64,000 nucleotides of DNA, taken from the NCBI RefSeq assembly GCF_016031655.1, contig NZ_JACCHQ010000003.1, positions 1 to 64,000 of the forward strand, given 5' to 3'. A program made the position numbers and the translations under genes. The stretch is from Bradyrhizobium glycinis. Lineage in GTDB: Bacteria > Pseudomonadota > Alphaproteobacteria > Rhizobiales > Xanthobacteraceae. The notes under the pieces were generated by a model. The model saw only the letters and a program-made list of their open reading frames with translations, was not told the DNA's origin and did no database searches. Positions 1-8,311 of the stretch are shown in pieces. The first letter of the stretch is position 1; every line of letters begins with the position of its first letter.

Positions 1-78
1 CCGCCGGCGAGCCGCAAGGAAGACGACAAGGTGCTGCAAAAACACGCGGCGAAGCTGATGGGGGCGTTGAAGGGGTGA
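1..78 (+). CDS. C-terminal fragment of an unidentified protein
   Basis: The window opens inside a reading frame that ends in TGA at 76-78. The visible 25 residues are basic and helical-looking and end in KLMGALKG. The fragment is too short to recognise. It is followed by a palindromic intergenic repeat, which fits the 3' end of a real gene. Confidence 0.45.
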   Translation, partial: PPASRKEDDKVLQKHAAKLMGALKG

Positions 79-92
79 TCGCCGCAAACTCC

Positions 93-243
93 GTCATTGC
101 GAGCCAACGGGTCCGCGCGGCGCGCGACCCGATGACAGGCTCCGCGAAGCAATCCAGACTGCATCCGTGGTGACAGTCTGGATTGCTTCGTCGCATCAGC
201 GCAAAATTGCTACGCAATTTTGTCGCGAGCTCCTCGCAATGAC
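93..243. repeat. Palindromic intergenic repeat ('gtcattgcgag' type)
   Basis: The element starts with gtcattgcgag and ends with ctcgcaatgac, so its termini are inverted repeats. Inside are the mirrored segments gcaatccagact and agtctggattgc. Elements with these termini recur at 27058 and 29384 in this window. It lies between the ends of two convergent genes and could form a long hairpin. Confidence 0.75.
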
Positions 244-254
244 GGAGGAGAAAC

Positions 255-746
255 TTACTCCGTCTCGAAATCCCCTGCTTGCGGCGCGGCCAGCGGCGTG
301 AACTCGCAGCGATCGGGTTTGATGTCGATCAGCGGCGTGTTGTCGATGCAGTCGAGGCCGCGCACCAGGATGGCGTTGCCCTCGATGCCGACCAGCTTGA
401 CGATCGAGGTGCCGATCGGATTGGGACGCACCGGCGAGCGCAGCGAAAAGGTGCCACGCGTCTTCTCGTTGTTCTTCGGGCTCTGCAGGATGATGTCGCG
501 GCGCGACCGGTCGAGCCAATAGAGCACCTCGAGGTTGCTGTAGAAGTCGACGCCCTTGATGGCCGGCACGAACGGCTCGAAGATCTCGAGGCGGCAGATC
601 GGGCCGTCCTGACGCCCCTGCCGCGGCGTCTCCAGCCGCGACGACCAGGGCGTGCGGATACGGCCGATGAAGACGAGCCCGGCATCTTGCGTCGGCGGCA
701 GCTCGATGGCGATTTCGCCCTCGCGGAGCTCCTGTTCGCGAACCAT
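255..746 (-). CDS. trmO: TrmO/TsaA-family tRNA-methyltransferase-like protein
   Basis: This 163-residue protein matches the UPF0066/TrmO family, which uses S-adenosylmethionine to N6-methylate t6A37 in tRNA. Recognisable blocks are VFIGRIRTPW near residue 25, the family signature RSPVRPNPIG at about 103-112, and DIKPD near 141-145. The ATG at 746 is chosen because the family begins shortly before the VFIGRI strand. The open frame continues much further upstream only as a shadow of azlD. The acceptor substrate is inferred from the family; some members have other small-molecule targets. Confidence 0.8.
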   Translation of the reverse strand: MVREQELREGEIAIELPPTQDAGLVFIGRIRTPWSSRLETPRQGRQDGPICRLEIFEPFVPAIKGVDFYSNLEVLYWLDRSRRDIILQSPKNNEKTRGTFSLRSPVRPNPIGTSIVKLVGIEGNAILVRGLDCIDNTPLIDIKPDRCEFTPLAAPQAGDFETE

Positions 747-778
747 ATGTCCTGTTCCCTGGCTGTTCGACGGCGGTT

Positions 779-1129
779 TTAGCCCAACCACCACTTGCCG
801 GCCAGCATGAAGACTTCGCCCGTGACCACGCCCGCGAAGATCGAACGGCGGGTCAGCAGGAAGACGACGAGCCCGGCGCCGACCGCGCCATAGCGCAGGA
901 CGTCGGGCACACTGGCCAGCGCCCCTGGCGGCTGGACCACGATCTGGGCGATGACGCCGGCCAGAATCGCCGTGGCGACCGCCCTGACCCAGACCAGCAG
1001 CTCCGAGCCCTCGTCGATGCCGCCGCCGAACCACAGGCCCAGCATGCGCCAGATCTGGTTGGGAACGACGCCGGCGACGAACAGGACGGCCAGCGCGTGC
1101 CAGTCGCCGATCGCTTGCGCAAAGCTCAT
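779..1129 (-). CDS. azlD: AzlD-family small subunit of a branched-chain amino acid exporter
   Basis: A 116-residue hydrophobic protein with about four membrane segments, including ALAVLFVAGVV near the N terminus and a glycine-rich helix near residue 85. It follows azlC with a 4-base ATGA overlap, the usual translationally coupled azlCD arrangement. AzlCD pairs export branched-chain amino acids or analogues; AzlD is the small partner. The substrate here is not determinable from sequence. Confidence 0.8.
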   Translation of the reverse strand: MSFAQAIGDWHALAVLFVAGVVPNQIWRMLGLWFGGGIDEGSELLVWVRAVATAILAGVIAQIVVQPPGALASVPDVLRYGAVGAGLVVFLLTRRSIFAGVVTGEVFMLAGKWWLG

Positions 1130-1866
1130 GCGCGAACCTCCCGCCACCAATGCACGCCATAAGCGATCGTCCCGGCGACCACACCGCTGACGAGGATGTC
1201 GAGACCGGAGTTCATCTTCGCCGCCAGCGGATAGAGCACGATGCCCAGCACGAGCGCGACGACATCGGCAACCTCGCGGCTGTTGCGCGCCGTCGAGAAC
1301 AGGAACGACAGCGGCGTCAGCATCAGGATCGCCGCACCAAGCGTCTGCGTCAGGTTGGCAGCGAGGAAATAGCCGACGATGTTGGCGACGAGGCACACGG
1401 AGACGAGGCCGCAGCCGAGCCCGTGGACGAAGGCGATCCGCCGTTCGCGCGGCACCTGCGGCAGGAAGCGGTGGCATTCGACCCACAGCGTCACTGCGGT
1501 GAGATGCGCGGCGAAAATCAGCTCGCGCCGCTTGGTCGTGGGTGTGCGCATCAGCGGCAGCACAGAGACCACCATCGGAAACAGGCGGATGGCGCTGACG
1601 GTCACCGCGATCGCCGACTGGATGATGGTGGCGCCCGAGCCGAGCGTGGTGATCAGGATGACCTGCGCCGGACCGGCCCAGACGAACAGCGTCGAGCACA
1701 ACGCCCAGAGCAGGCTGAAATGGGTGTCGTGAGCGAGCGCACCGATGCCGAGATAGGTCACGAACAGCACGATAGTGAGGATCGTCTGCGTGATCGAGCG
1801 CAGTCCCCACGCGAAGGCGCGCCAGGGACTATTCCATTGCGGTGAATCGAGCGGAGGGAGCGCCAC
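1126..1866 (-). CDS. azlC: AzlC-family large subunit of a branched-chain amino acid exporter
   Basis: A 246-residue polytopic membrane protein of the AzlC family. The pore-region signature is visible around 63-110: WAGPAQVILI, then SAIRLFPMVVS and LPLMR. The frame opens with GTG at 1866 and no nearby upstream ATG is in frame, so the exact start is uncertain. It is the first gene of the two-gene azlCD operon and overlaps azlD by four bases. No Lrp-type regulator is adjacent. Confidence 0.82.
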   Translation of the reverse strand: MALPPLDSPQWNSPWRAFAWGLRSITQTILTIVLFVTYLGIGALAHDTHFSLLWALCSTLFVWAGPAQVILITTLGSGATIIQSAIAVTVSAIRLFPMVVSVLPLMRTPTTKRRELIFAAHLTAVTLWVECHRFLPQVPRERRIAFVHGLGCGLVSVCLVANIVGYFLAANLTQTLGAAILMLTPLSFLFSTARNSREVADVVALVLGIVLYPLAAKMNSGLDILVSGVVAGTIAYGVHWWREVRA

Positions 1867-1973
1867 GGGTGCTTTGGCCGGTGAGGAATCGTGCCGGCAT
1901 AACGGGCGAGACGGTGGCGCGCGTCAAGGAAGGGCGCGGCGGGGCTGGCATGCGCGACGCCCAGGCCCGCCAT

Positions 1974-2083
1974 CGTCATTCCGGGGCGCGCCACTTGGCG
2001 CGCGAACCCGGAATCCATCAGGCCACAGAAATCGCTGCACAATGGATTCCGGGTTCGCGACTCTGTCGCGCCCCGGAATGACA
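1974..2083. repeat. Palindromic intergenic repeat ('ccggaatgac' type)
   Basis: The left end reads gtcattccggggcgcg and the right end gcgccccggaatgac, an inverted repeat. The segments gcgcgaacccggaatcca and tggattccgggttcgcga form a second inner stem. It lies between azlC and the transglycosylase stop. It differs in sequence from the 'gtcattgcgag' family but has the same fold-back design. Confidence 0.75.
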
Positions 2084-2090
2084 GCTCATC

Positions 2091-3044
2091 CTACCCCGCC
2101 ACACCGCGGTTCTTCAGCACGAAACACGCCCCGCCCACTTTCCGGATCCGGTTGCACAGATCATCCGCCTCGGCGCGCGTATCCGCGCCGATGCGGACCT
2201 GGTAGAAGGCCCGCGTGCCGCGGCTGCGCATCACCGAGGAGAGCAGGCTCGGATCGCGCTCGCCGATCACGGTGCTCAGTTTCGTCACGGCCCGGGAATA
2301 CATCGCCAGCGCCCTGTTGCGGTCGAAGCCGGCCGCGAGCTGGACGCCCCAGATCTTTGCGGCTGCAAGCTCGACATGCTGCTCGAGCTCGGCGACGAAC
2401 GGATTGGGAGCGCGCTTGAGCAGCGCCATCAGATCACGACAGCTCGTCGGCGGCGAGCTCGGCGGTCCCTTGCCGGTGCTCCCCGCCTTGGCCCAGGCAT
2501 CGACACTGGTGCCAGTAATGGCATAGACGTAGTTGCGGGTCTGCTCCGGCATCCCGCCGGTTCCGGCGAGCCATTCCTGCACGCGCCGAGGACCGGCATT
2601 GTAGGCGGCCGCGGCAAGGCCGAGATTTCCGAACTGGTTGCGCAGCTCGTTCAGGAATTCGGCCGATTTCGGCAAAGCCTGCACTGGATTGAAGGGATCG
2701 AGCAGCCCGCGCTCGCTGGCAGTGCCCGGCATGAACTGCGCGATCCCCTGCGCATGTTTGCCGTTGCGCGTCATGGGCCCGACCGCATCGGCCTGGAAGC
2801 GGCTCTCCTGCCAGATCACGCGTGCGAAGAACTCCAGCGGCAGGTTATTGTCGCGCGCGGCCGCCTCCACGATCAGGCAGATCGACTCCCGCGTGTCGCT
2901 CTCGCGCACGTCTTTCGGTTTCTCCACCGGCTTCTCGGGTTCCTCGGCTTTCGGAGGCGCATCGGTGGTCGGTGCCTCCTCCGCGAGCGCCGGCGCCAGC
3001 AGCAAAGCCTGGCACAAGACAGCAATGACCCGAGCTATTCGCAT
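2091..3044 (-). CDS. Lytic murein transglycosylase with C-terminal SPOR-like domain
   Basis: A 317-residue secreted protein. It has a signal peptide ending near LAPALAEE, a Pro/Glu/Lys-rich linker, and a family-1 SLT domain with the catalytic Glu in VIWQESRFQ. Further SLT blocks are GIAQFMPGTA and AAAYNAGPRRV. The last 50 residues (RAFYQVRIGADTRAEA through CFVLKN) resemble a SPOR peptidoglycan-binding repeat. It should cleave glycan strands in the periplasm. The ATG at 3044 puts the signal peptide at the N terminus; an upstream in-frame ATG at 3101 would add 19 non-signal residues. Confidence 0.85.
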   Translation of the reverse strand: MRIARVIAVLCQALLLAPALAEEAPTTDAPPKAEEPEKPVEKPKDVRESDTRESICLIVEAAARDNNLPLEFFARVIWQESRFQADAVGPMTRNGKHAQGIAQFMPGTASERGLLDPFNPVQALPKSAEFLNELRNQFGNLGLAAAAYNAGPRRVQEWLAGTGGMPEQTRNYVYAITGTSVDAWAKAGSTGKGPPSSPPTSCRDLMALLKRAPNPFVAELEQHVELAAAKIWGVQLAAGFDRNRALAMYSRAVTKLSTVIGERDPSLLSSVMRSRGTRAFYQVRIGADTRAEADDLCNRIRKVGGACFVLKNRGVAG

Positions 3045-3132
3045 GGCATCGACGCTATCGGACAAATCAGACCTTGACTTGGAACCAGAGCCAACTAGCA
3101 ACAGACGGCAATATCAACACCGGTCCCGCCTG

Positions 3133-3771
3133 ATGGTGACAATCTTTTTTGATCTCGACGGCACGCTGACAAACCCGAAGCCCGGGATCACCCGATCGAT
3201 CCAATATGCGCTGGGACGGCTCGGCGTTCCCGTGCCGAGCGAGGACGAACTGACCTGGTGCATCGGCCCTCCGCTGCTTGCCAGCCTTCGAAAGCTCACC
3301 GGAGCCGATGAGCTCGCCGACCGCGCACTGCTGCTCTATCGCGAGCGCTTCAGCGATATCGGCCTGTTCGAGAACGAGGCTTACAGCGGAATTACGGACA
3401 CATTATCTTCGCTCGCAGCGACACGTCAGCGCATGTTCGTGGCGACCAGCAAGCCCGCCGTCTACGCCAGCCGCATCGTCGATCATTTCGGCTTGAAGCC
3501 GTATTTCGAACGCGTGTTCGGATCCGAGCTCGACGGCACGCGTGTCGACAAGCGCGACCTGCTCCGCTACGCGCTCGACGAGGCCAAGGTTGATGCGAAC
3601 AGCGCGATCATGATCGGCGACCGCAGCCACGACGTGGTCGGCGCCAGGACCAACGGGATGACCGCCATCGGCGTGCTCTACGGTTATGGCAGCGAAGCCG
3701 AGCTGCGGGAGGCCGGCGCGCATCACATTTGCACGGCGCATCCCGAGCTGCTCGGCCATTGTCTCGCTTAG
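3133..3771 (+). CDS. HAD-family phosphatase, phosphoglycolate phosphatase-like
   Basis: A 212-residue HAD hydrolase. Motif I is FFDLDGTL with nucleophile and acid/base Asp7 and Asp9. Motif II is the Thr in FVATSKP, and motifs III and IV are the Lys in VDKRDLL and the acidic IMIGDRSHD. The helical cap after motif I fits the Gph/PGP subclass. The substrate is not defined by sequence. The ATG at 3133 starts directly at the HAD core; the frame is open far upstream only because it runs antisense to the transglycosylase. It is divergent from that gene and its stop overlaps the next gene's stop by 4 bases. Confidence 0.82.
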   Translation: MVTIFFDLDGTLTNPKPGITRSIQYALGRLGVPVPSEDELTWCIGPPLLASLRKLTGADELADRALLLYRERFSDIGLFENEAYSGITDTLSSLAATRQRMFVATSKPAVYASRIVDHFGLKPYFERVFGSELDGTRVDKRDLLRYALDEAKVDANSAIMIGDRSHDVVGARTNGMTAIGVLYGYGSEAELREAGAHHICTAHPELLGHCLA

Positions 3772-4805
3772 GTGCTGACCGTTTCGACCGCCGCCAGCAT
3801 GCCCGTCTTCGGGTGACAGTTCAGATATTCGAAGAACTGTTCGCCGGCGGCTGCCACCGTCACCTCGTGATAGAGCCGCAGCTTGGCGGACGGCCCAAGC
3901 GTCGACAGATATTTCATTGCCGCGCCGAAGATCCTGACATGGGTCGGATGCGACTCGGCCCAGCGCTCGAGCGCGGCGAGGCTCTTCCACCAGCTCTGAC
4001 CGTAGGACTTCTCGCTGACGCTTCCGTCGGCCGCGAGCACCCGCATATAGCGGTTGGCATAGCAGCCAATCGCGAGGCCCTCATCGCGCAGAAAATCCAT
4101 GCCCTCGCGTAGCACCGGTTCGACCTCGTCGAGATAGAGCTTTCGCTCGGATGCTGCGGTATCGCTCCAGTCCTGCCCGGAGCGGATCAGGCAGAGATTA
4201 TCGTGCGCCACGACTCTCAGCCGCGCGCCGTCGCGGATCAGCCCTGGAGTCCCCGCGGGAGCCATGGCATCGGTCTGTGATTGCGGGATGCGATCGCGCA
4301 TGCCGCCCCAATAGGCGTGCTCCTGCACCTCACCGCTCATGCCCTCCGCAACGACAGCGATACCTTCCGGCCGATCAGGCGAGGAGAACAGCGTCTCGTG
4401 ACGGGCCACGATGGGACGCAGCACCTCGATGAAGGTTCCGATGCCTTCGTGTTGCCGCCCGGTCCACATCTCGCGAGCCCGCGCGAACCAGGCATCAAAG
4501 CGCGCGAGATCGTCCCAATAAGCGACCGTGACAACATTCTCGAAGCCGGACTGATCTGTATAACTTGCCCGGTCCCAATGCGACGGACCGCCATCCATTG
4601 CGAACAGTCCTGCGAGTTCTTTCAACGCCTCCATTGGCGCCGGTGCCGCACCGCCATACTGGACACCGAAATAGGCCATCACGACGCGGCTGACCGAAGG
4701 CTTGTAGCGCGCCACGAAGGACGGATATGGCGGCTGGTAATCATCCGGCACGCGCTTGTGGCGCGTGCGTGCGGTTTCGAGATGCGCAGGAATTGCCGAT
4801 TCCAT
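3768..4805 (-). CDS. Aldoxime dehydratase (phenylacetaldoxime dehydratase family, heme enzyme)
   Basis: A 345-residue protein of the Oxd family, which converts aldoximes to nitriles using an Fe(II) heme bound directly to the substrate nitrogen. The family's length and landmarks are present: HWDRASY at 76-82, FENVVTVAYW at 88-97, MRDRIPQSQ at 169-177. Two C-terminal histidines stand out: His289 in SHPTHVRIF and His313 in RLYHEVTV. In characterised Oxd enzymes these positions hold the heme ligand and the catalytic histidine (from memory). It lies 29 bases downstream of a nitrilase gene on the same strand, the classic pairing. Confidence 0.88.
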   Translation of the reverse strand: MESAIPAHLETARTRHKRVPDDYQPPYPSFVARYKPSVSRVVMAYFGVQYGGAAPAPMEALKELAGLFAMDGGPSHWDRASYTDQSGFENVVTVAYWDDLARFDAWFARAREMWTGRQHEGIGTFIEVLRPIVARHETLFSSPDRPEGIAVVAEGMSGEVQEHAYWGGMRDRIPQSQTDAMAPAGTPGLIRDGARLRVVAHDNLCLIRSGQDWSDTAASERKLYLDEVEPVLREGMDFLRDEGLAIGCYANRYMRVLAADGSVSEKSYGQSWWKSLAALERWAESHPTHVRIFGAAMKYLSTLGPSAKLRLYHEVTVAAAGEQFFEYLNCHPKTGMLAAVETVST

Positions 4806-4834
4806 GGCGGTGTCCTCCCCCGTGATCGCGGCGA

Positions 4835-5851
4835 TCAGCTTGCCGCCGCCGCAATGTCCATGGGCTCGATGGTGTCGACAGGCAACGCAAATTGCTCGAC
4901 TCGTTTGTAGGGCTTCTTGTTGAGCAGCAGCCGTGTGACGTCGGGCCGCGAATAATGTCCGGCGGGATCGGCGGCGTTCTTGGCAACGCCAATGGCGCCG
5001 AGATCGATTTCTGCGATCAGCAGACCCTCCTGATCGGGCGCCAGCTTCTCCCCGATCTGACTGCCGTCGGGGCCGTAGATGGCCGCAAAGCCGCCGCCCG
5101 CATGCAGCAGCGCATTCTTGTCCGGCCGGTCGCAGAGCTCGTCGATCATCGCCTGCGAGACGGTGGCGCAAGGCGCGAGCACGAAGCAGGAGCCTTCCAC
5201 CGCATAGACGCGCGAAGCCGCGTTGTTGACCTCGGCCCCCAACGCCGGCGCGAAGGGATCGTAGAGCGAGAAGCTCGGCCAGGCCGCGACATGGACCTGC
5301 TCGTTCTGAGCGTACATCGCGTATTTCGACAGCGGCTGCAGATGCTCCCAGCAGCACAACGCGCCGAGGCGGCCGATGTCGGGCCGCGCATGCACGGCGA
5401 GGTCGCTGCCGTCGCCTTCGCCATAGACCGTGCGCTCGGCATGGGTCGGCCGCAGCTTGCGGCGCTTTGCGATGGTCTCGCCATCAGGGCCGATCAGCCA
5501 TTGCGCGAGGTAAAGGCTGCCGCCGTCGCGCTCGGACAGACCGATCACGGCGGTGAGCCTTGCCTTGCACACGGCCTCGCGCAGGCGCTCAGCCTGCGGG
5601 CTGTCATAGGACAGCGAATTGTCGAAATAGCGCTGCACGAAGCCCCGCCCGATCGCCCAGGCCGGCGAGTCCAGCCAGATGTGCCAGGGGTAGCCGGGGA
5701 TGAAAGCTTCGGGAAAGGCGATCAGCTTGGCGCCCCTTTCCGCGGCCTCCCCGATCAGCCCGATCGACTTTTCGATCGAGGCGTCGAGGTCGAGCCAGGC
5801 CGGCGCCGCCTGAACCACCGCAACCTTGTATTTCGGATGCTCGATGCCCAT
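4835..5851 (-). CDS. Nitrilase
   Basis: A 338-residue carbon-nitrogen hydrolase. The catalytic triad is visible as Glu48 in FPEAF, Lys132 in RRKLRP and Cys167 in ALCCWEHLQP; the CWEH form marks true nitrilases rather than amidases. It should hydrolyse a nitrile to acid and ammonia in the cytoplasm, taking the product of the adjacent aldoxime dehydratase. The ATG at 5851 has GGAGG five bases upstream, preferred over ATGs at 5863 and 5884. It is the first gene of a two-gene operon transcribed divergently from an AraC-type regulator. Confidence 0.9.
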   Translation of the reverse strand: MGIEHPKYKVAVVQAAPAWLDLDASIEKSIGLIGEAAERGAKLIAFPEAFIPGYPWHIWLDSPAWAIGRGFVQRYFDNSLSYDSPQAERLREAVCKARLTAVIGLSERDGGSLYLAQWLIGPDGETIAKRRKLRPTHAERTVYGEGDGSDLAVHARPDIGRLGALCCWEHLQPLSKYAMYAQNEQVHVAAWPSFSLYDPFAPALGAEVNNAASRVYAVEGSCFVLAPCATVSQAMIDELCDRPDKNALLHAGGGFAAIYGPDGSQIGEKLAPDQEGLLIAEIDLGAIGVAKNAADPAGHYSRPDVTRLLLNKKPYKRVEQFALPVDTIEPMDIAAAAS

Positions 5852-5961
5852 TCCTGCCTCCATTGCCGGTTGATCGCAAGCCACGTCCGATGCAGTCTAT
5901 TTGGCCAAGCCGGGCAGCCGGCCGCTCGACCGCGGCGGAAGAAAAACTCGACTGGACGCGC

Positions 5962-5973
5962 TACCGGCCGGTA
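5962..5973. promoter_or_regulatory. 12-bp palindrome, candidate operator between nitrilase and AraC regulator
   Basis: TACCGGCCGGTA is a perfect palindrome in the 191-base divergent intergenic region, 70 bases upstream of the regulator's ATG and 111 bases from the nitrilase ATG. Its position suits an operator, but AraC proteins more often bind direct repeats, so the assignment is tentative. Confidence 0.3.
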
Positions 5974-6042
5974 CGAGATTTGCCTCCGGTCAGACTGGAT
6001 CCCAGGTGCGATTTTGCAGGATGTGAAAGGGAGGCTGTTCAG

Positions 6043-6999
6043 ATGCCAATCCAGTTCACGACGGACGGCAGTCCCGGCTATCGGCGGCTCGCTCTCTGGC
6101 AGGACATCGTCTGCGACGTTTTCGTCGGGCTGGACTGCAAGTCGGACCTCGGCAGCGCCTTTCGCGGATCGGTCACCCAGGCTTCGCTCGGTAAGGCGGT
6201 CTGCTCCGAAGTTTGCTCCGACCGCCAGCACGTATTCCGCACGCCGTCGCGTATCGCGCGTTCAAACCAGGATTTCGTTCTTGTAGCCCTCGGCAATCAC
6301 GGCAACGGTAGCGTTGTGCAGGACGGCCGCGAGACCGTGATCCACCCCGGCGAGTTCGCGCTCTACGACACAACGCGCCCGTACGAGCTGAAGTTCAACG
6401 ATAGTTTTACGCAGACCATTTTCAAGGTACCACGCGAGATGCTGCACCGGCGGCTCGGCGGCACCGAGACGCTGACCGCAATGTCATTCGGCGCCGACGC
6501 ACCACTCGAGCGGCTCGCCTATGATTTCATCATGCGTCTCTGCCAGAGTGCGGATAGTTTGGCTCCGGATACGGCCACCGCGCTGTCGGAGCAGGCAGTT
6601 GATCTGCTTGCGATGGCATTGAGCGAGCGGCTCGGCAAGTCATCGCTGCCGTCTTCGACCCACCGCTCGGCCCTGCTCTACCGATTGAAGGCGCACATCC
6701 GCGCGCACCTCGCCGATCCCGATCTTTCGCTGGCTGAAACCGCAGCCGCGCTCGGCATCTCGCCGCGCTACGTCAACGATCTTCTCGCAGACGAGGACAC
6801 CTCCTTCCAGCGCCATGTCCTTGCCGAACGCCTCGCCCGATGTCGGAGAGATCTCGCCTCGCCACTGCTCGCCCATCGCCACATCAGCGAGATCGCCTTC
6901 GCCTGGGGCTTCAATGACCTCTCGCATTTCGGCCGCGTCTTCCGCGAGCATTTCGGGATGTCCCCGCGCGACTTCCGGCAGAGCCAGTTGCGGCATTGA
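6043..6999 (+). CDS. AraC-family transcriptional regulator of the aldoxime/nitrile cluster
   Basis: A 318-residue regulator with an N-terminal AraC-binding-like sensor region (about 1-180; note HPGEFALYDTTRPYEL). The C-terminal double helix-turn-helix runs from about 215 to the end, with LSLAETAAALGISPRYVNDL as the first HTH and ISEIAFAWGFNDLSHFGRVFREHFGMSP as the second. The ATG at 6043 follows a GGGAGG ribosome site; the frame extends upstream without coding character. It is divergent from the nitrilase-Oxd operon, as nitrilase regulators of this family usually are. An inducer role for nitriles or aldoximes is inference. Confidence 0.87.
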   Translation: MPIQFTTDGSPGYRRLALWQDIVCDVFVGLDCKSDLGSAFRGSVTQASLGKAVCSEVCSDRQHVFRTPSRIARSNQDFVLVALGNHGNGSVVQDGRETVIHPGEFALYDTTRPYELKFNDSFTQTIFKVPREMLHRRLGGTETLTAMSFGADAPLERLAYDFIMRLCQSADSLAPDTATALSEQAVDLLAMALSERLGKSSLPSSTHRSALLYRLKAHIRAHLADPDLSLAETAAALGISPRYVNDLLADEDTSFQRHVLAERLARCRRDLASPLLAHRHISEIAFAWGFNDLSHFGRVFREHFGMSPRDFRQSQLRH

Positions 7000-7149
7000 G
7001 GTGCATTCCAGTCGGCTGTCATCTGCACGAACAGGTCATTCCGAGCAGGGCCGGTATGTGAGCAGGTGGTAGGACACGGCGCCTGCTTGCAGTATCTTCC
7101 GCCGCCAAGGCCGCAACGATCAATCAGCGGCCAGCCGAGGAGCAGATCG

Positions 7150-8175
7150 ATGGAATACCGACGCTTGGGCCGGTCCGGCCTTATGGTGCCTGCTTTGAGC
7201 CTGGGAACGGGCACGTTCGGCGGCGTCGGCCGCCTTGCTGCATGGGGCACGACGGACGCGACCGAGGCGCGGCGCCTTCTGGACATCTGCCTCGAGGCCG
7301 GCGTGTCGATGTTCGACACCGCGAATGTCTATTCGCTCGGCGAGTCCGAGCGGGTGCTCGGGCAAGCCATCAAGGGTCGTCGCGACAAGGTCCTGATCTC
7401 GACCAAGGCGACGTTCCGTTTCGGCGACGGCCCCAACGATATCGGCTCATCGCGCCAGCATCTGCTCGCGGCGATCGACGGTTCGTTGAGCCGGCTCGGC
7501 ACCGATTACATCGATCTGTTTCAGCTCCACGGCTTCGACGCCTTCACTCCGCCCGAAGAGGTGCTCTCGACTCTCGACGTGCTCGTGCGCGCCGGCAAGA
7601 TCCGCTACGTCGGCGTCTCGAATTTCTCGGGCTGGCACCTCATGAAGTCGCTTGACGTCGCTGACAAGCACGGTTTTCCACGTTACGTCGCCAACCAGAC
7701 CTACTATTCACTGATCGGGCGCGACTACGAATGGGAGTTGATGCCGCTCGGCCTCGACCAGGGGCTGGGCGCCGTGGTGTGGTCGCCGCTCGGCTGGGGG
7801 CGCCTCACCGGCAAGATCCGCCGCGGTCAGCCGAAACCGGAAGTCAGCCGCCTGCCCAAGACGGCCGAGTTCGGACCGCCCGTGTCGGACGAGCACGTCT
7901 ACCGTGTCGTCGATGCGATCGACGAGATCGCGAAGGAGACCGGCAAGAGCGTCTCGCAGATCGCGCTGAACTGGCTGCTGCAGCGTCCGACGGTCTCGAC
8001 GCTGATCATCGGCGCACGCAACGAGACTCAGTTGCGCGAAAATCTCGGCGCTGTCGGCTGGTCCTTGACCAAGGACCAGGTCGCAAAGCTCGATGCCGCG
8101 AGCACGGTGACGCTGCCCTATCCCTATTGGCACCAGCGCGTGACCTTCAGCGACCGCAATCCGCCGGCGGTGTAG
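7150..8175 (+). CDS. Aldo/keto reductase
   Basis: A 341-residue NADP-dependent reductase of the AKR superfamily. Landmarks include MEYRRLGRSGL at the start and FDTANVYSLGESE carrying the catalytic Asp and Tyr. The lysine follows in KVLISTKATF, then FQLHGFD, and NETQLRENLGAVGW in the cofactor-binding C-terminal part. It belongs to the YajO/YhdN-like subgroup that reduces small carbonyls. The ATG at 7150 starts right at the conserved N terminus. It lies 150 bases after the AraC gene on the same strand, with no evidence that the two are functionally linked. Confidence 0.85.
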   Translation: MEYRRLGRSGLMVPALSLGTGTFGGVGRLAAWGTTDATEARRLLDICLEAGVSMFDTANVYSLGESERVLGQAIKGRRDKVLISTKATFRFGDGPNDIGSSRQHLLAAIDGSLSRLGTDYIDLFQLHGFDAFTPPEEVLSTLDVLVRAGKIRYVGVSNFSGWHLMKSLDVADKHGFPRYVANQTYYSLIGRDYEWELMPLGLDQGLGAVVWSPLGWGRLTGKIRRGQPKPEVSRLPKTAEFGPPVSDEHVYRVVDAIDEIAKETGKSVSQIALNWLLQRPTVSTLIIGARNETQLRENLGAVGWSLTKDQVAKLDAASTVTLPYPYWHQRVTFSDRNPPAV

Positions 8176-8311
8176 GACAGCTGCATCAGGCGCGGCTGGT
8201 TAAGGCGACGGCGCGCTGGCAGCGCGGTTCCGGAACTATCGCGGCCCTGCCCTGTTGGCGCAATACTCGGCCCGTGGCCGAGTCCGATTCGCCAACGATA
8301 CACCGCTCACC

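Noticed and set aside
747..1184. An extended N terminus for the TrmO-like protein
   Set aside because: These codons overlap azlD in another frame and encode Arg/Gly-rich filler. The family starts near the ATG at 746.
2638..3132. An extended N terminus for the HAD phosphatase
   Set aside because: The extra residues run antisense to the transglycosylase and lack protein character. The HAD motif I begins right after the ATG at 3133.
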